A stretch of DNA of 64,000 nt, taken from NCBI RefSeq assembly GCF_900114625.1, contig NZ_FOZL01000001.1, forward strand, positions 3,348,001 through 3,412,000. Reading direction: 5' to 3'. This DNA is from Granulicella pectinivorans. GTDB taxonomy: Bacteria; Acidobacteriota; Terriglobia; Terriglobales; Acidobacteriaceae. The position numbers and the translations under genes were made by a program. The notes below the pieces were generated by a model that searched no databases, was not told where the DNA came from, and was given only the letters and a program-made list of their open reading frames with translations. Below are positions 44,601 through 53,790 of this stretch, piece by piece. Positions within the stretch are counted from its first letter, which is position 1. Every line of letters starts with the position of its first letter.

Positions 44601-45814
44601 AATCCCAAAACCCCAAGCACCGCCCCAGCAACCCGCTCCACCGGACTCTCATCCCCACTCACAACCAGCCGCCCCTTAGCCTCCGTGAGATCCCGCACCA
44701 TCCGCTCCCGCTCCACCCCATTCTCAATCAGTGGTTTCAGAGCCGAAGCCACCGAAGCCGCCGTAAATTGCTCATTGATCAGCTCCGGCACGATCCTCTT
44801 TCCCGCAATCAAATTCACCATTGCGATCGGCAGATTTCCAACCTCATCTACCGGAGCCGGAATCTCCACCGGATACTTCACCAGCCTCTTCGCGAGCGCA
44901 AAGGTCGTCTTCGAAACCCGGTAAACCACCACAAACGGATTCCCAATCAACAAAGCCTGCACCGTAGCCGTCCCGCTGGCCACCACCGAAGCCCGCGCAT
45001 GCGACATAGCCTCGCGCGCATCGAAGACCACGTGCAGGTTTAGCCTTCGGGGTTCGCTGTTGCGGTCGATCGGCTCAATCCAAGACTTCATCTGGTTCTT
45101 GAGCCAATCAACGGATATGGTCGTAGCTGCTGGGATCAGAAACTCGCAGTCCATGAAGAGACTCAACTGATCGGCCGCTTCCAGCATCTCAGAAAGATTG
45201 GCAACGACCTCTTTCTCTCGACTCCCCGGCAGCAAAGCGATCCAGGTTTTCCCCACGTCCAACCCATACTTCTCTGCGAACTCCTCGCGCGAGCTAACAG
45301 GCAAGGGAAGCGCGGCCAGCGGATGCCCCACAAACTCCGCATTCACCCCACGCGCCTCATAAAACGGGGCCTCGAACGGAAAGATCACCATCATCCGCGC
45401 GACGCGTTGCTGCACCCACCGCAGTCGTTGCCGCTTCCACGCCCAAAGCTGCGGGCTGACGAACCACACCACCGGAATCCCCATCCGCTTGCAGTGCTTG
45501 GCTAGGCGAAAGTTCACATCCGGAAAATCGATCAGCACCGCCACATCCGGTCGCTCACGCTTGATCGAGTCCACCAGCTTCCGGTAGCTCATGTAGATTC
45601 GGGGAATATGCCGCAGAATCTCGGTGATCCCCATGACGGCCACATCTTCAGCCTTAATCACCCGATGAAGTCCAGCCGCCTCCATCTCCGTTCCACCAAG
45701 CCCGAAGAACGTAGCCCCCGCCAGCCTCCGCTTCAACTCCGAGATGAGCTCCGCCCCGTAGTGATCCCCCGAGGCCTCACCGGCCGACAAAAACACCCGC
45801 GCATTGGACGTCAT
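44594..45814 (-). CDS. lpxB: Lipid-A-disaccharide synthase
   Basis: The 406-residue GT19 enzyme joins UDP-2,3-diacylglucosamine and lipid X in lipid A synthesis at the inner membrane. Signatures: FLSAGEASGDHYGAEL at the start, DVAVMGITEILRHIP, VLIDFPDVNFRLAK, YFVSPQ-type WFVSPQLWAWK and LLPGSREKEV. Length is normal. It is divergent from the YdeI/DUF1905 gene with only 35 bp between, and shows the host makes lipopolysaccharide. Confidence 0.95.
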   Translation of the reverse strand: MTSNARVFLSAGEASGDHYGAELISELKRRLAGATFFGLGGTEMEAAGLHRVIKAEDVAVMGITEILRHIPRIYMSYRKLVDSIKRERPDVAVLIDFPDVNFRLAKHCKRMGIPVVWFVSPQLWAWKRQRLRWVQQRVARMMVIFPFEAPFYEARGVNAEFVGHPLAALPLPVSSREEFAEKYGLDVGKTWIALLPGSREKEVVANLSEMLEAADQLSLFMDCEFLIPAATTISVDWLKNQMKSWIEPIDRNSEPRRLNLHVVFDAREAMSHARASVVASGTATVQALLIGNPFVVVYRVSKTTFALAKRLVKYPVEIPAPVDEVGNLPIAMVNLIAGKRIVPELINEQFTAASVASALKPLIENGVERERMVRDLTEAKGRLVVSGDESPVERVAGAVLGVLGLA

Positions 45815-45849
45815 AGCGATACCCTAGTTTAGATCGAGGGAGAAGAGTC

Positions 45850-46512
45850 GTGCCTGACGATAAACCCCAACACTTCCGCGCCACCCTCGAAAAGGGCGAC
45901 CGAGCTCTCGGTTGGACCATCGTTCGAATCCCCTTCGACCCCGCCAGTGTGTGGAAGCAGATGATTCGTCTCCGTGTGCAGGGCACCCTCGAAGATCATG
46001 CCTTCCGCACATCGCTCTTCCCCGACCAGCGCGGAGGCTTCTACATCCTCGTCAACAAAACCGCGCAGACCGCGACCGGCTGCCACGCAGGCAGTACCGC
46101 CGCTTTCACTCTAGCCCCCGATCTCGCACCCCGCGAGGCCTCGCTCCCCGATGAGTTGGCTGTGCTGCTCGACGACGAGCCAGGCTTAATGAAGTGGTAC
46201 GAATCTCTCACCGAATACACCCGCCGCGAGATCGGCAAATGGATCGACGCCGTGAAGTCCGATGCGGCACGCATCCGCCGCGCTGAGCAGATGGCCGAGC
46301 GGCTGCTCGCCACCATGGAAGCCGAGATCGAGCTTCCGCCGCTGATCCAGCAGGCCTTTCGGGCACGACCCAAGGCTCAGAAAGGCTGGCTCAAAATGAC
46401 AGAGGCACAACGCAGAAACGGCCTCATGGCAGTCTTTTATTGCCAGACACCTGAGGCTCGGCAGAAGCGCCTGGCCAAGCTCTGCGACGAAGCCGAAAAG
46501 AAGGCTACCTGA
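45850..46512 (+). CDS. DUF1905/YdeI-family protein
   Basis: The 220-residue protein joins a DUF1905 beta-barrel-like domain (about 5-95, with FRTSLFPDQRGGFYILVNK) to a YdeI-type region (about 105-215, with REIGKWIDAVKSDAARIRRAEQ, an alpha-helical motif common to bacteriocin-resistance YdeI proteins). The start is GTG, with GAGGGAGAAG upstream. Biochemical role is unknown in the family. It converges with the exporter gene. Confidence 0.75.
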   Translation: MPDDKPQHFRATLEKGDRALGWTIVRIPFDPASVWKQMIRLRVQGTLEDHAFRTSLFPDQRGGFYILVNKTAQTATGCHAGSTAAFTLAPDLAPREASLPDELAVLLDDEPGLMKWYESLTEYTRREIGKWIDAVKSDAARIRRAEQMAERLLATMEAEIELPPLIQQAFRARPKAQKGWLKMTEAQRRNGLMAVFYCQTPEARQKRLAKLCDEAEKKAT

Positions 46513-46518
46513 GGCAAG

Positions 46519-48621
46519 TTACGCCGAAGCCGTTTCAGCGATCGGGGCGCCAATCTCCTGATCGCGATACTGCAACTCATACAGCTTGTAGTACAGCCCG
46601 CGATGCGCCAGCAGCTCCTGATGAGTTCCGCGTTCGCGCAGCGTTCCCTTGTGCATCACGAGAATCGAGTCCGCCTTTTGAATCGTCGACAGACGGTGCG
46701 CAATCAGCACCGAAGTCCGCCCAGCGATCATGCGCGAAAGCGCAAGCCGCACCCGCTGCTCTGTCTCCGTATCCACCGAGCTTGTGGCCTCATCGAGAAT
46801 CAGAATCCCAGGATCGTGCGCCAGCGCCCTTGCGAAACTGATCAACTGCTTCTGCCCGGTGGAAAGCGTGGCCCCGCGCTCGATCACCGGCTCCTGGAAC
46901 CCGAGCGGTAGTGACCGGATAAAGTCGCCGACGTTCACCTCGTCGGCGGCGCGTTCCAACCTCTCCTCGGTAATCCAAGAAGATCCCAGCCGGATGTTCT
47001 CCGCGATGGTCCCTGTGAACAGGAACGGGTCCTGCAAAACCACGCCAAATCGCTGCCGCAGAGCCTTCAGGTCCTGCTCCCGCACATCCACGCCGTCCAC
47101 GAGAATCGACCCACGCTGGATATCGTAGAAGCGCATCATCAATGCCGTGATGGTCGTCTTGCCCGCGCCCGTGTGGCCCACTATCGCGGCTGTCTCGTCC
47201 GGGGCAATCACAAAACTGACCCCGCATAGAATCCACTCGATATCGGCGAAACTACGCAGTTCCGCGTCGCTCGCGGTTGCGACACGCGCCTGTTGCCTCG
47301 CGTCGAGTGTCTGATACGTAAACCAGACGTCGCGGAACTCAATCCGCCCAAAGTCGCGACCGCTCTTCGCCGCTGCAATCGGCTTTGCCGGCGAGGCAAT
47401 TCCAGGCACCGTGTCGAGCAGCTTGAAGACGCGCTCGCTCGCGGCCATCGCCGCCTGCAGGATGTTGTACTTGTCGCTCAGATCCTGAATCGGGCGGAAG
47501 AAGCGTTGCGCATACTGAATAAACGCGATCAGCACGCCGAGAGTCACGGTTCCAAAGAATCCGGGAGCCCGCGTCAAACCAGCGGACACAAACGGCAGGT
47601 TCCGCAGCACAGCCGCTCCGCCCTGCCAGATCACCAGCGCAATCGCGACCGAGCTGAGAAACTCGACCACCGGGTAGTAGAGCGCATAGGCAAAGATCGC
47701 ATCCGACCACGCCCTTTTGTTCTCGTAGTTCACCTCGGAGAAGTCTTTGTAGGCCCTCTTTTCGCGGTTGAACATCTGCACCACGGCCATGCCCGACACG
47801 TACTCCTGGGTGAACGTGTTGATCTTCGCCGTGGCCGCGCGCTGCCGCCTATAGCTATCGCGCACATACTTGCGGAAGATACTCGTCGCGTAGAGAATCG
47901 CCGGAATCACCGAGAGCGTAAACAACGCCAGGGGCCAGCTCATCTTCAGCATGATCGCGACGATGAACACAAGAATAAAGATGTCCTCGAAGATCGCCAG
48001 CACGCCCGAGGTAAACATCTCGTTCAGCGCATCGACGTCGGAGGTAACACGCGTCACCAGCTTGCCGACCGGATTGTGGTCGAAGAATGCAGGCGACATC
48101 CGCTGCAGGTGCCGGAAGATCTGGCTGCGCAGGTCGAACATGATCTTCTGCCCGGTCCACTGCATCAGATACGTCTGCGCAAACTCGAGCCCATAGGTCA
48201 GCAAAAGCGTGCCCAGGTACAGCACTCCAAGTTGCGTGATGCCGGTCATCGGAGTCCTGCTCAGATGACGAGCCAGCCACGAGAGCTTCTCCGCGGACTT
48301 GCCCGTCATGTACGTATCGACGGCCGTCTCCACAAAGTACGGTCCCATCACGTCGGACGCGGCTTTAATCAGAATGAACACCGCAGACAGCCCCACCTGG
48401 AGCTTGTACGGTGTCAAATACGTCAGAAGACGCTTCATCAGCCGCCCGTCGTAGGCTTTGCCCATCACCTCGTCGTCGCCAGCTGGCTTCTTCCTCTCCT
48501 CGGCCTTCACCTCGACCGTTTTGGCACTGGAAACGCCGGCTGCGCCCGCCTCAACGGTATCGGCAGCAACCTGCGCGGCAGCATCACTCTTCGGGGCGTC
48601 GTTCGTCTTCTCGGTTTCCAT
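46519..48621 (-). CDS. MsbA-type ABC exporter (fused permease and ATPase)
   Basis: The 700-residue half-transporter has a polar N-terminus of about 70 residues, a six-helix transmembrane domain (about 80-390), and an ATPase domain with Walker A GHTGAGKTT, signature LSTGQ in ATLSTGQKQLISFARAL, Walker B ILILDEATSSVD and an H-loop AHRLST. Signature Gly is replaced by Thr (LSTGQ for LSGGQ), common in exporters. Substrate may be lipid, peptide or drug; neighbouring lpxB makes lipid A flipping conceivable but unproven. Confidence 0.88.
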   Translation of the reverse strand: METEKTNDAPKSDAAAQVAADTVEAGAAGVSSAKTVEVKAEERKKPAGDDEVMGKAYDGRLMKRLLTYLTPYKLQVGLSAVFILIKAASDVMGPYFVETAVDTYMTGKSAEKLSWLARHLSRTPMTGITQLGVLYLGTLLLTYGLEFAQTYLMQWTGQKIMFDLRSQIFRHLQRMSPAFFDHNPVGKLVTRVTSDVDALNEMFTSGVLAIFEDIFILVFIVAIMLKMSWPLALFTLSVIPAILYATSIFRKYVRDSYRRQRAATAKINTFTQEYVSGMAVVQMFNREKRAYKDFSEVNYENKRAWSDAIFAYALYYPVVEFLSSVAIALVIWQGGAAVLRNLPFVSAGLTRAPGFFGTVTLGVLIAFIQYAQRFFRPIQDLSDKYNILQAAMAASERVFKLLDTVPGIASPAKPIAAAKSGRDFGRIEFRDVWFTYQTLDARQQARVATASDAELRSFADIEWILCGVSFVIAPDETAAIVGHTGAGKTTITALMMRFYDIQRGSILVDGVDVREQDLKALRQRFGVVLQDPFLFTGTIAENIRLGSSWITEERLERAADEVNVGDFIRSLPLGFQEPVIERGATLSTGQKQLISFARALAHDPGILILDEATSSVDTETEQRVRLALSRMIAGRTSVLIAHRLSTIQKADSILVMHKGTLRERGTHQELLAHRGLYYKLYELQYRDQEIGAPIAETASA

Positions 48622-48691
48622 GCGTGTCTAGATTCTAGATGCTCCCACCGAAACATCGATTCGCATTGAGGGGCCATGAAACAATAACCGG

Positions 48692-49894
48692 GTGCCGTTC
48701 GAAGCAAAACCCGCAGGCCTCTACCTCTCCATCCCGTTCTGCAAACACAAGTGCAGCTTCTGCAACTTCGCCTCGGACGTCTTCTCGAACGCGCTCCTCG
48801 ACCGCTATATCGACCGTCTTTGCATCGAGATCCGCGACGCCCGTGCCAAGGCTCACTCCCGCGGTGCCATCCTTCCCAATCACCTCGACACCATCTACTT
48901 TGGTGGGGGAACCCCAAGCCTCCTCGCTCCCGCGCATCTGAACCGCATCTTCGCCACCATCCGCGATGGGTTCGAACTCAACCCAGCCGCTGAAATCACC
49001 CTCGAAGCCGCGCCGGACCAGCTCTTGCCCGAGACCCTGGAAGTCGCCCAGCGCGAAGGCGTCAACCGCATCAGCTTCGGCGTCCAGTCCTTCATCGATC
49101 GCGAATCCGCCGCCGTAGGCCGCACCCACACCGCCGCCTCCTGCCACGCTGAGATCGTCCGTCTGCGTGCCTCCGGGATCGAGAACATCTCGCTCGACCT
49201 TATTGCCGGGCTTCCTTACCAGACCCAGCAGTCCTGGGCCGCATCGCTCGACCAGGCAATCGCCACTGCGACCGATCACATCAGCATCTACCTCCTCGAG
49301 GTTGACGAAGACTCCCGTCTCGGCCGCGAGTCCCTCGCCGGAGGCCCCCGCTACCACGCCCCCGCCCTACCGCCCGAAGACGATACCGCAGACTGGTACC
49401 AGGCCGCCTGCACCCAGCTCGCCGACGTCGGAATCCACCAGTACGAGATCTCCAACTTCGCCCGGCCCGGCCGCCAGTCTCGTCACAATCGCAAGTATTG
49501 GCAGCGCGACCCGTACCTCGGGGTAGGCCTCGACGCCCACTCCATGCTGCACTGCCATGACGGCACCGCCATCCGCTGGGCCAACCCGGACGCGATGAGC
49601 GCCTACCTGCCCACCGGCGATCTCCCGATCCTGCCGACCGCCCTCAAGATAGACCGCATCGCCCAGGACCAGGCCTTCGAGGAGTCCCTCTTCCTCGGCC
49701 TGCGCCTGAATGAAGGGGTCGACCTCAACCATCTCAGCACGCAATTCGGCGAAGCGCGCCTCAACCAGGCCCTCTCCGCAGTCGAAGACATCGCCTTCGC
49801 CGGTCTCATCGCCCGCTCAGGAAGCCGCCTGAGCCTCACACCATCCGGACGCCTTGCCTCCAATGAAGTCTTCAGCCGCCTGCTCGTGGCCTAA
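48692..49894 (+). CDS. hemW: HemW-like radical SAM protein
   Basis: The 400-residue protein has the radical-SAM cysteines C-x3-C-x2-C in FCKHKCSFCNF, with Phe after the last Cys as in HemW and unlike the extra Cys of HemN. YFGGGTPSLL, EAAPDQLLPETL and RISFGVQSF are further family signatures. HemW is a heme-binding chaperone, not a coproporphyrinogen oxidase, although often annotated so. The start is GTG. The next gene follows with 22 bp. Confidence 0.87.
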   Translation: MPFEAKPAGLYLSIPFCKHKCSFCNFASDVFSNALLDRYIDRLCIEIRDARAKAHSRGAILPNHLDTIYFGGGTPSLLAPAHLNRIFATIRDGFELNPAAEITLEAAPDQLLPETLEVAQREGVNRISFGVQSFIDRESAAVGRTHTAASCHAEIVRLRASGIENISLDLIAGLPYQTQQSWAASLDQAIATATDHISIYLLEVDEDSRLGRESLAGGPRYHAPALPPEDDTADWYQAACTQLADVGIHQYEISNFARPGRQSRHNRKYWQRDPYLGVGLDAHSMLHCHDGTAIRWANPDAMSAYLPTGDLPILPTALKIDRIAQDQAFEESLFLGLRLNEGVDLNHLSTQFGEARLNQALSAVEDIAFAGLIARSGSRLSLTPSGRLASNEVFSRLLVA

Positions 49895-49916
49895 CCTAAG
49901 AACGAAGGACTCCCAA

Positions 49917-50942
49917 ATGCTTATTGACCTCCGCAGCGATACCGTCACCAAGCCGACCCACACGATGCGCGAAGCCATGGCCAAAGCCGAGGTCGGTGAC
50001 GATGTCTACAGCGAAGACCCCACCGTCAATCGCCTCGAAGCCCTTGCCGCAGAGATCTTCGGACGCGAAGCCAGCATCTTCGTCCCCACCGGCACCATGG
50101 GCAACCAGATTGCCATCCGTCTCCACACCCAGCATGGCGACGAACTCATCTGCGAGTCTCGCTCCCACATCCTCGACTGGGAGATGGCCATGGCCGCCGC
50201 CTTCTCCGGCGTCCAGGCGCGCACGGTAGCTGGAGATCGCGGCATCCTCACCTGGAGCGCTATCAGGCCGTCGATTGCGCCGAAGATCTACTACCGCGCC
50301 CAGACCTCGCTCATCTGCATCGAGAATAGTCACAACATGGCGGGCGGAACCGTCACTCCGGCGGGCATCCTCGCCGAGATCTGCGCCGAAGCCAAGGCGA
50401 TCGGCCTGAAGACGCATCTCGATGGAGCCCGCGTCTTCAACGCCGCCGCGGCGCTCAATACCACGGTCGCCGAGCTCACCAAGGGCTTCGATACGGTCAA
50501 CTTCTGCCTCTCCAAGGGGCTCGGTGCCCCGGTCGGCTCGCTCCTCGTCGGTACCCGCGCTGACATCACCCGCGCCCGCTCCGTCCGCAAGGCACTCGGC
50601 GGAGGCATGCGTCAGGCCGGCATCCTCGCCGCTGCCGGTCTTCTCGCGCTTCAGGAAGGCCCGGCTCTGCTGCCCAACGATCACGCCAACGCCCGGCTGC
50701 TCGCGGAGGCCGTGGCCACTTCATCCGCAGCGCAGATCGACCTCGCATCCGTCCAGACCAACATCGTCATCTTCGCCCTGAAAGCCGAGAACGCCGCGCC
50801 AGCCTTCGTAGCAAGGTTGAAGGAACAGGGAATCCTCGTCAGCGCCATCAATCCGCAGACGGTCCGTTTTGTCACCCACTACGACGTGTCCCGCGCGGAG
50901 TGCGCGCGCGCTGCGGCTATTGTCAAAGCTGAATTATCCTAA
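49917..50942 (+). CDS. ltaE: Low-specificity L-threonine aldolase
   Basis: The 341-residue PLP enzyme cleaves L-threonine and allo-threonine to glycine and acetaldehyde. Signatures: IDLRSDTVTKPTHTMREAM, VGDDVYSEDPTVNRLE, THLDGARVFNAA, and SKGLGAPVGS with the PLP lysine. ATG 49917 has AAGGA upstream and begins at the conserved N-terminus, so the longer frame from 49854 is not used. A hairpin (50953-50978) separates it from the convergent regulator. Confidence 0.93.
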   Translation: MLIDLRSDTVTKPTHTMREAMAKAEVGDDVYSEDPTVNRLEALAAEIFGREASIFVPTGTMGNQIAIRLHTQHGDELICESRSHILDWEMAMAAAFSGVQARTVAGDRGILTWSAIRPSIAPKIYYRAQTSLICIENSHNMAGGTVTPAGILAEICAEAKAIGLKTHLDGARVFNAAAALNTTVAELTKGFDTVNFCLSKGLGAPVGSLLVGTRADITRARSVRKALGGGMRQAGILAAAGLLALQEGPALLPNDHANARLLAEAVATSSAAQIDLASVQTNIVIFALKAENAAPAFVARLKEQGILVSAINPQTVRFVTHYDVSRAECARAAAIVKAELS

Positions 50943-50952
50943 GAACCCGAAA

Positions 50953-50978
50953 CCCACGCATCTCTGTCGGAGCGTGGG
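50953..50978. terminator. Hairpin between convergent genes
   Basis: CCCACGC (50953-50959) and GCGTGGG (50972-50978) pair around a 12-base loop, directly between the ltaE stop and the response-regulator stop; probably bidirectional. Confidence 0.6.
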
Positions 50979-50980
50979 CA

Positions 50981-51337
50981 TTACCCCGCGCTCAGCATCG
51001 TCCCCAGCCGCTCCAGCAGAACCGGAGCCGACTCACCCTTCGTCACATAGCTGTCCACGAGCGCGGAAATATCCTGCGGTAGCGCAATATTGGCCGAGAG
51101 CATCAGGATCGGAACCTCCGGTTTTGCCTGCCGCATGCGATTCGCGACCTCGCCGCCGTTCATGCCCGGCATCGTGTAGTCCAGAATGACGGCCTGCACA
51201 GGCTCCGCTTTGAAGACTTCAAGCCCCGTTCGGCCATCCGGGGCTGTTAATACCTTGTAACCGGCGCGCTCAAGCATAATCTTTCTCACCTGTAGTCCGA
51301 CCACTTCGTCATCGACGCAGAGAATCAAGCGAGGCAT
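50981..51337 (-). CDS. Single-domain response regulator
   Basis: The 118-residue protein is one receiver domain: CVDDE at the acidic pocket, the phosphoacceptor Asp in LDYTMPGMNG, and a Lys in YVTKGES. There is no output domain, so it acts by protein interaction, like CheY or Spo0F. It is divergent from the phoB-like gene but its own kinase is not identified. Confidence 0.88.
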   Translation of the reverse strand: MPRLILCVDDEVVGLQVRKIMLERAGYKVLTAPDGRTGLEVFKAEPVQAVILDYTMPGMNGGEVANRMRQAKPEVPILMLSANIALPQDISALVDSYVTKGESAPVLLERLGTMLSAG

Positions 51338-51509
51338 GGAGGAACTCCCAACTACAGGGGTAACTAGCTTGCTTTCAGTCTATCCCGGCGGGTTGCCCGT
51401 CTCCGTGAAAAATGATTCATCGGATGTTCTCATTAACATTCGGGCCTCTGAGCTAACCTAGCGACGGGAGGCCTAAAAGCTACCCACCAGAGGACTCAGA
51501 GGACACGTT

Positions 51510-52247
51510 TTGAACCAGACCAGCCAGCCAAACCAGACCGTTGTCGTGTTGGAAGACGATGCCGATATCTCCCGCCTCGTCCAGTACCACCTTGAAGGCG
51601 CAGGGTTCACCGTGCGCCCCTACCTCGCCATCGGCCAGGTTCTCTCGGACGCCGAGCGCCATCCCCCGGCACTTTTCCTGCTCGACATCATGGTTCCCGG
51701 AGGCGACGGCCTCGATCTCTGCCGTCGGCTACGCCAGAACCCGACGCTTTCGAGCATTCCCATCATCTTCCTGACGGCCCGCGCCGCCGAGAACGATCGC
51801 GTCCAGGGTCTCGAGCTCGGTGCCGACGACTACATCACCAAGCCCTTTGCTACGCGTGAGTTAGTCGCCCGCGTGAAGGCTGTCCTGCGCCGTTTCGAGC
51901 GTCCCACCACGCCGTCGCTGCTCAAGTTCGAGACCATCGAGATCGATGCCAGCGCCATGCAGCTTCGCGTGAAGGGCGAGCTCGTTACCACCACCGCGAC
52001 CGAGTTTCGTCTGCTGGACTACCTGGCGCGCCACCCTGGACGGGTGTTCAGCCGTGATCATCTGCTCGATGCCGTCTGGGGCGATGCCCGGTTTGTCACG
52101 CCCCGCTCGGTCGACGTGTACGTGCGCCGCATCCGCGAGAAGATCGAGGAGGACGCCGAGACCCCGCGCTACCTGAAGACGATGCGTGGCGCCGGTTACC
52201 GTTTCGAGATCCCAAAGACGCCGCAGTTCCAGGCCGAAGCCGTCTAA
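51510..52247 (+). CDS. phoB: PhoB-like response regulator
   Basis: The 245-residue OmpR/PhoB-family protein has a receiver domain with the phosphoacceptor Asp in LLDIMVPGGDGLDL and Lys in DYITKPF, then a winged-helix domain (about 140-235, FRLLDYLARHPGRVFSRDHLLDAVWG). The gene starts at TTG with GAGG 8 bases upstream. A histidine kinase, pstB and phoU follow on the same strand, which supports a phosphate-regulon role. The start region GACACGTTTTG is repeated at pstB. Confidence 0.85.
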   Translation: MNQTSQPNQTVVVLEDDADISRLVQYHLEGAGFTVRPYLAIGQVLSDAERHPPALFLLDIMVPGGDGLDLCRRLRQNPTLSSIPIIFLTARAAENDRVQGLELGADDYITKPFATRELVARVKAVLRRFERPTTPSLLKFETIEIDASAMQLRVKGELVTTTATEFRLLDYLARHPGRVFSRDHLLDAVWGDARFVTPRSVDVYVRRIREKIEEDAETPRYLKTMRGAGYRFEIPKTPQFQAEAV

Positions 52248-52270
52248 GAGATCGGTAAAGAACAGGAACC

Positions 52271-53665
52271 ATGCGCAGCCTCTTTCTCACGCTCTTCATC
52301 CGTATCACGCTCGGGGTGGCCTTGTTTGCCGCCGTGGAGACCTATGCGCCGGGCTTGCGCGGGGTGCCGAGCTACGTGTTGGCAGTCATCATCGCCGCAG
52401 TGCTTGCCTGGTGGACATCCGTCTCACTGCGCGACGCAATCCTGCCCCTCGGCCGCTCCGCGATGAGCATCCTTAAGGCCGATGGTACGAAGATCCTTCC
52501 GCCGCCCGCCTTTACCGACTTCGACCTCCTCGCACAGTCGCTTGCCCTGGCCTCCGGGCAGGTGCGGGAGGCGCTGGAGGCCTCGGCCGAGAGTCGCCAC
52601 AACCTCGAAGCTCTTCTCGACTCCATGCAGGACGCAGTCGTGGCTGTCGATGCCGGAGGCCGCATTCTCTGGTCGAATCAAAAGATGCAGCGTTTGATGT
52701 CGAACGCCACGGCCAGCCCCTCGAGTCCGCTGAGGATCGGTCATGCGCTGGTGCAGAGTATTCGCGATCCCGATGTGCTGCAGACGGTCGAGATTGCGCT
52801 GGAACAGAGGGCGATCTCACAGCGGCGAGCCACCAGCGTGTTGCCGGGAAGCATCTTCGAGGTCAATACCTCGCCGATGCCCAACGGCGGCGCAGTCGCG
52901 GTGCTGCACGATATCACCCGTATCGAGCAGGTTGAGCGCACCCAGCAGGACTTCGTCGCCAACGTCTCGCACGAGCTTCGCACACCGCTCACCTCCATCA
53001 GCGGCTATGTCGAAACGCTTCTCGATCACGAACAAAATCTGAGCACGACGGCGCGATCGTTCCTCACGACGATCCTGAAGAACGCGAACCGCATGCACCG
53101 CCTCACCGAGGATTTACTCGCGCTCGCACGGGTTGAATCCTCCGAGGCGCCCCTGACCCCGCAGCCGCTGCGGTCGGACATGCTCGTCCGCGATGCCGTG
53201 CAAGGCGTCAGCGGCCTGGTGCAGGAGAATGAGGCCACCCTCGAGATTGGTTCGCTCACCGAGGACGACGTCTTCGCCGACCATGATGCCGTTCTCCAGG
53301 TCCTCTCGAACCTGATCGAAAATGCTATCAAGTACGGGCAGCCCCGGTCCGGAGGCCGTTCCCACGTCATCGTCAGCGCACGGACGGTGCAGGAGCCCGT
53401 CGCCGCGGTTGAGTTCAGCGTGCGCGACTTTGGGCAGGGGATCGCCTCGGAGCATCTGACGCGTATCTTCGAACGCTTTTACCGGGTGGATAAGGCTCGC
53501 TCGCGCGAGTCCGGCGGCACGGGCCTGGGGCTCGCCATCGCCCGCCACATGATCCAGACGCAAGGCGGCACGATCTGGGCAGAGAGCAACCTCAACGAGG
53601 GAAGCACTTTTCTCTTCACGCTTCCCATCGCCCTCTTTCCGGCGGTGGAGGACGAGGAGCTATGA
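52271..53665 (+). CDS. phoR: PhoR-like sensor histidine kinase
   Basis: The 464-residue kinase has two N-terminal membrane helices (about 5-55), a PAS-like region (about 110-215), a HisKA domain with the phospho-His in NVSHELRTPLTSISGYVETL, and an ATPase domain with N-box NLIENAIKYG, FGQGI and GGTGLGLAI. PhoR senses phosphate through the Pst/PhoU complex. It overlaps the next short frame as ATGA and lies 115 bp before pstB. Confidence 0.85.
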   Translation: MRSLFLTLFIRITLGVALFAAVETYAPGLRGVPSYVLAVIIAAVLAWWTSVSLRDAILPLGRSAMSILKADGTKILPPPAFTDFDLLAQSLALASGQVREALEASAESRHNLEALLDSMQDAVVAVDAGGRILWSNQKMQRLMSNATASPSSPLRIGHALVQSIRDPDVLQTVEIALEQRAISQRRATSVLPGSIFEVNTSPMPNGGAVAVLHDITRIEQVERTQQDFVANVSHELRTPLTSISGYVETLLDHEQNLSTTARSFLTTILKNANRMHRLTEDLLALARVESSEAPLTPQPLRSDMLVRDAVQGVSGLVQENEATLEIGSLTEDDVFADHDAVLQVLSNLIENAIKYGQPRSGGRSHVIVSARTVQEPVAAVEFSVRDFGQGIASEHLTRIFERFYRVDKARSRESGGTGLGLAIARHMIQTQGGTIWAESNLNEGSTFLFTLPIALFPAVEDEEL

Positions 53666-53790
53666 ACCAATCTCAGCACCGCGCCGGTGGCGCAGCGATT
53701 GGTATCATCGAGCATGTGGCCATGCGGGGCCACATCGAGTTTCATCGCTCAAAGACCGCGCAATTTACGGGAGACACGTTTTGGGCGTAG
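53662..53790 (+). CDS. Short frame coupled between phoR and pstB (doubtful)
   Basis: A 42-codon frame starts in an ATGA overlap with the phoR stop and ends 10 bases inside pstB. It may be a translational bridge that lets ribosomes reach the pstB TTG start. Its product resembles nothing I know. Coupling geometry is the only support. Confidence 0.25.
   Translation: MNQSQHRAGGAAIGIIEHVAMRGHIEFHRSKTAQFTGDTFWA

Noticed and set aside
44391..44658. Minus-strand frames containing FASLRMT
   Set aside because: These are well-known false genes arising from the dispersed repeat at 44461.
47293..48669. 458-codon open frame on the plus strand
   Set aside because: Antisense to the MsbA-type exporter; Arg/His/Gln-rich with no domain.
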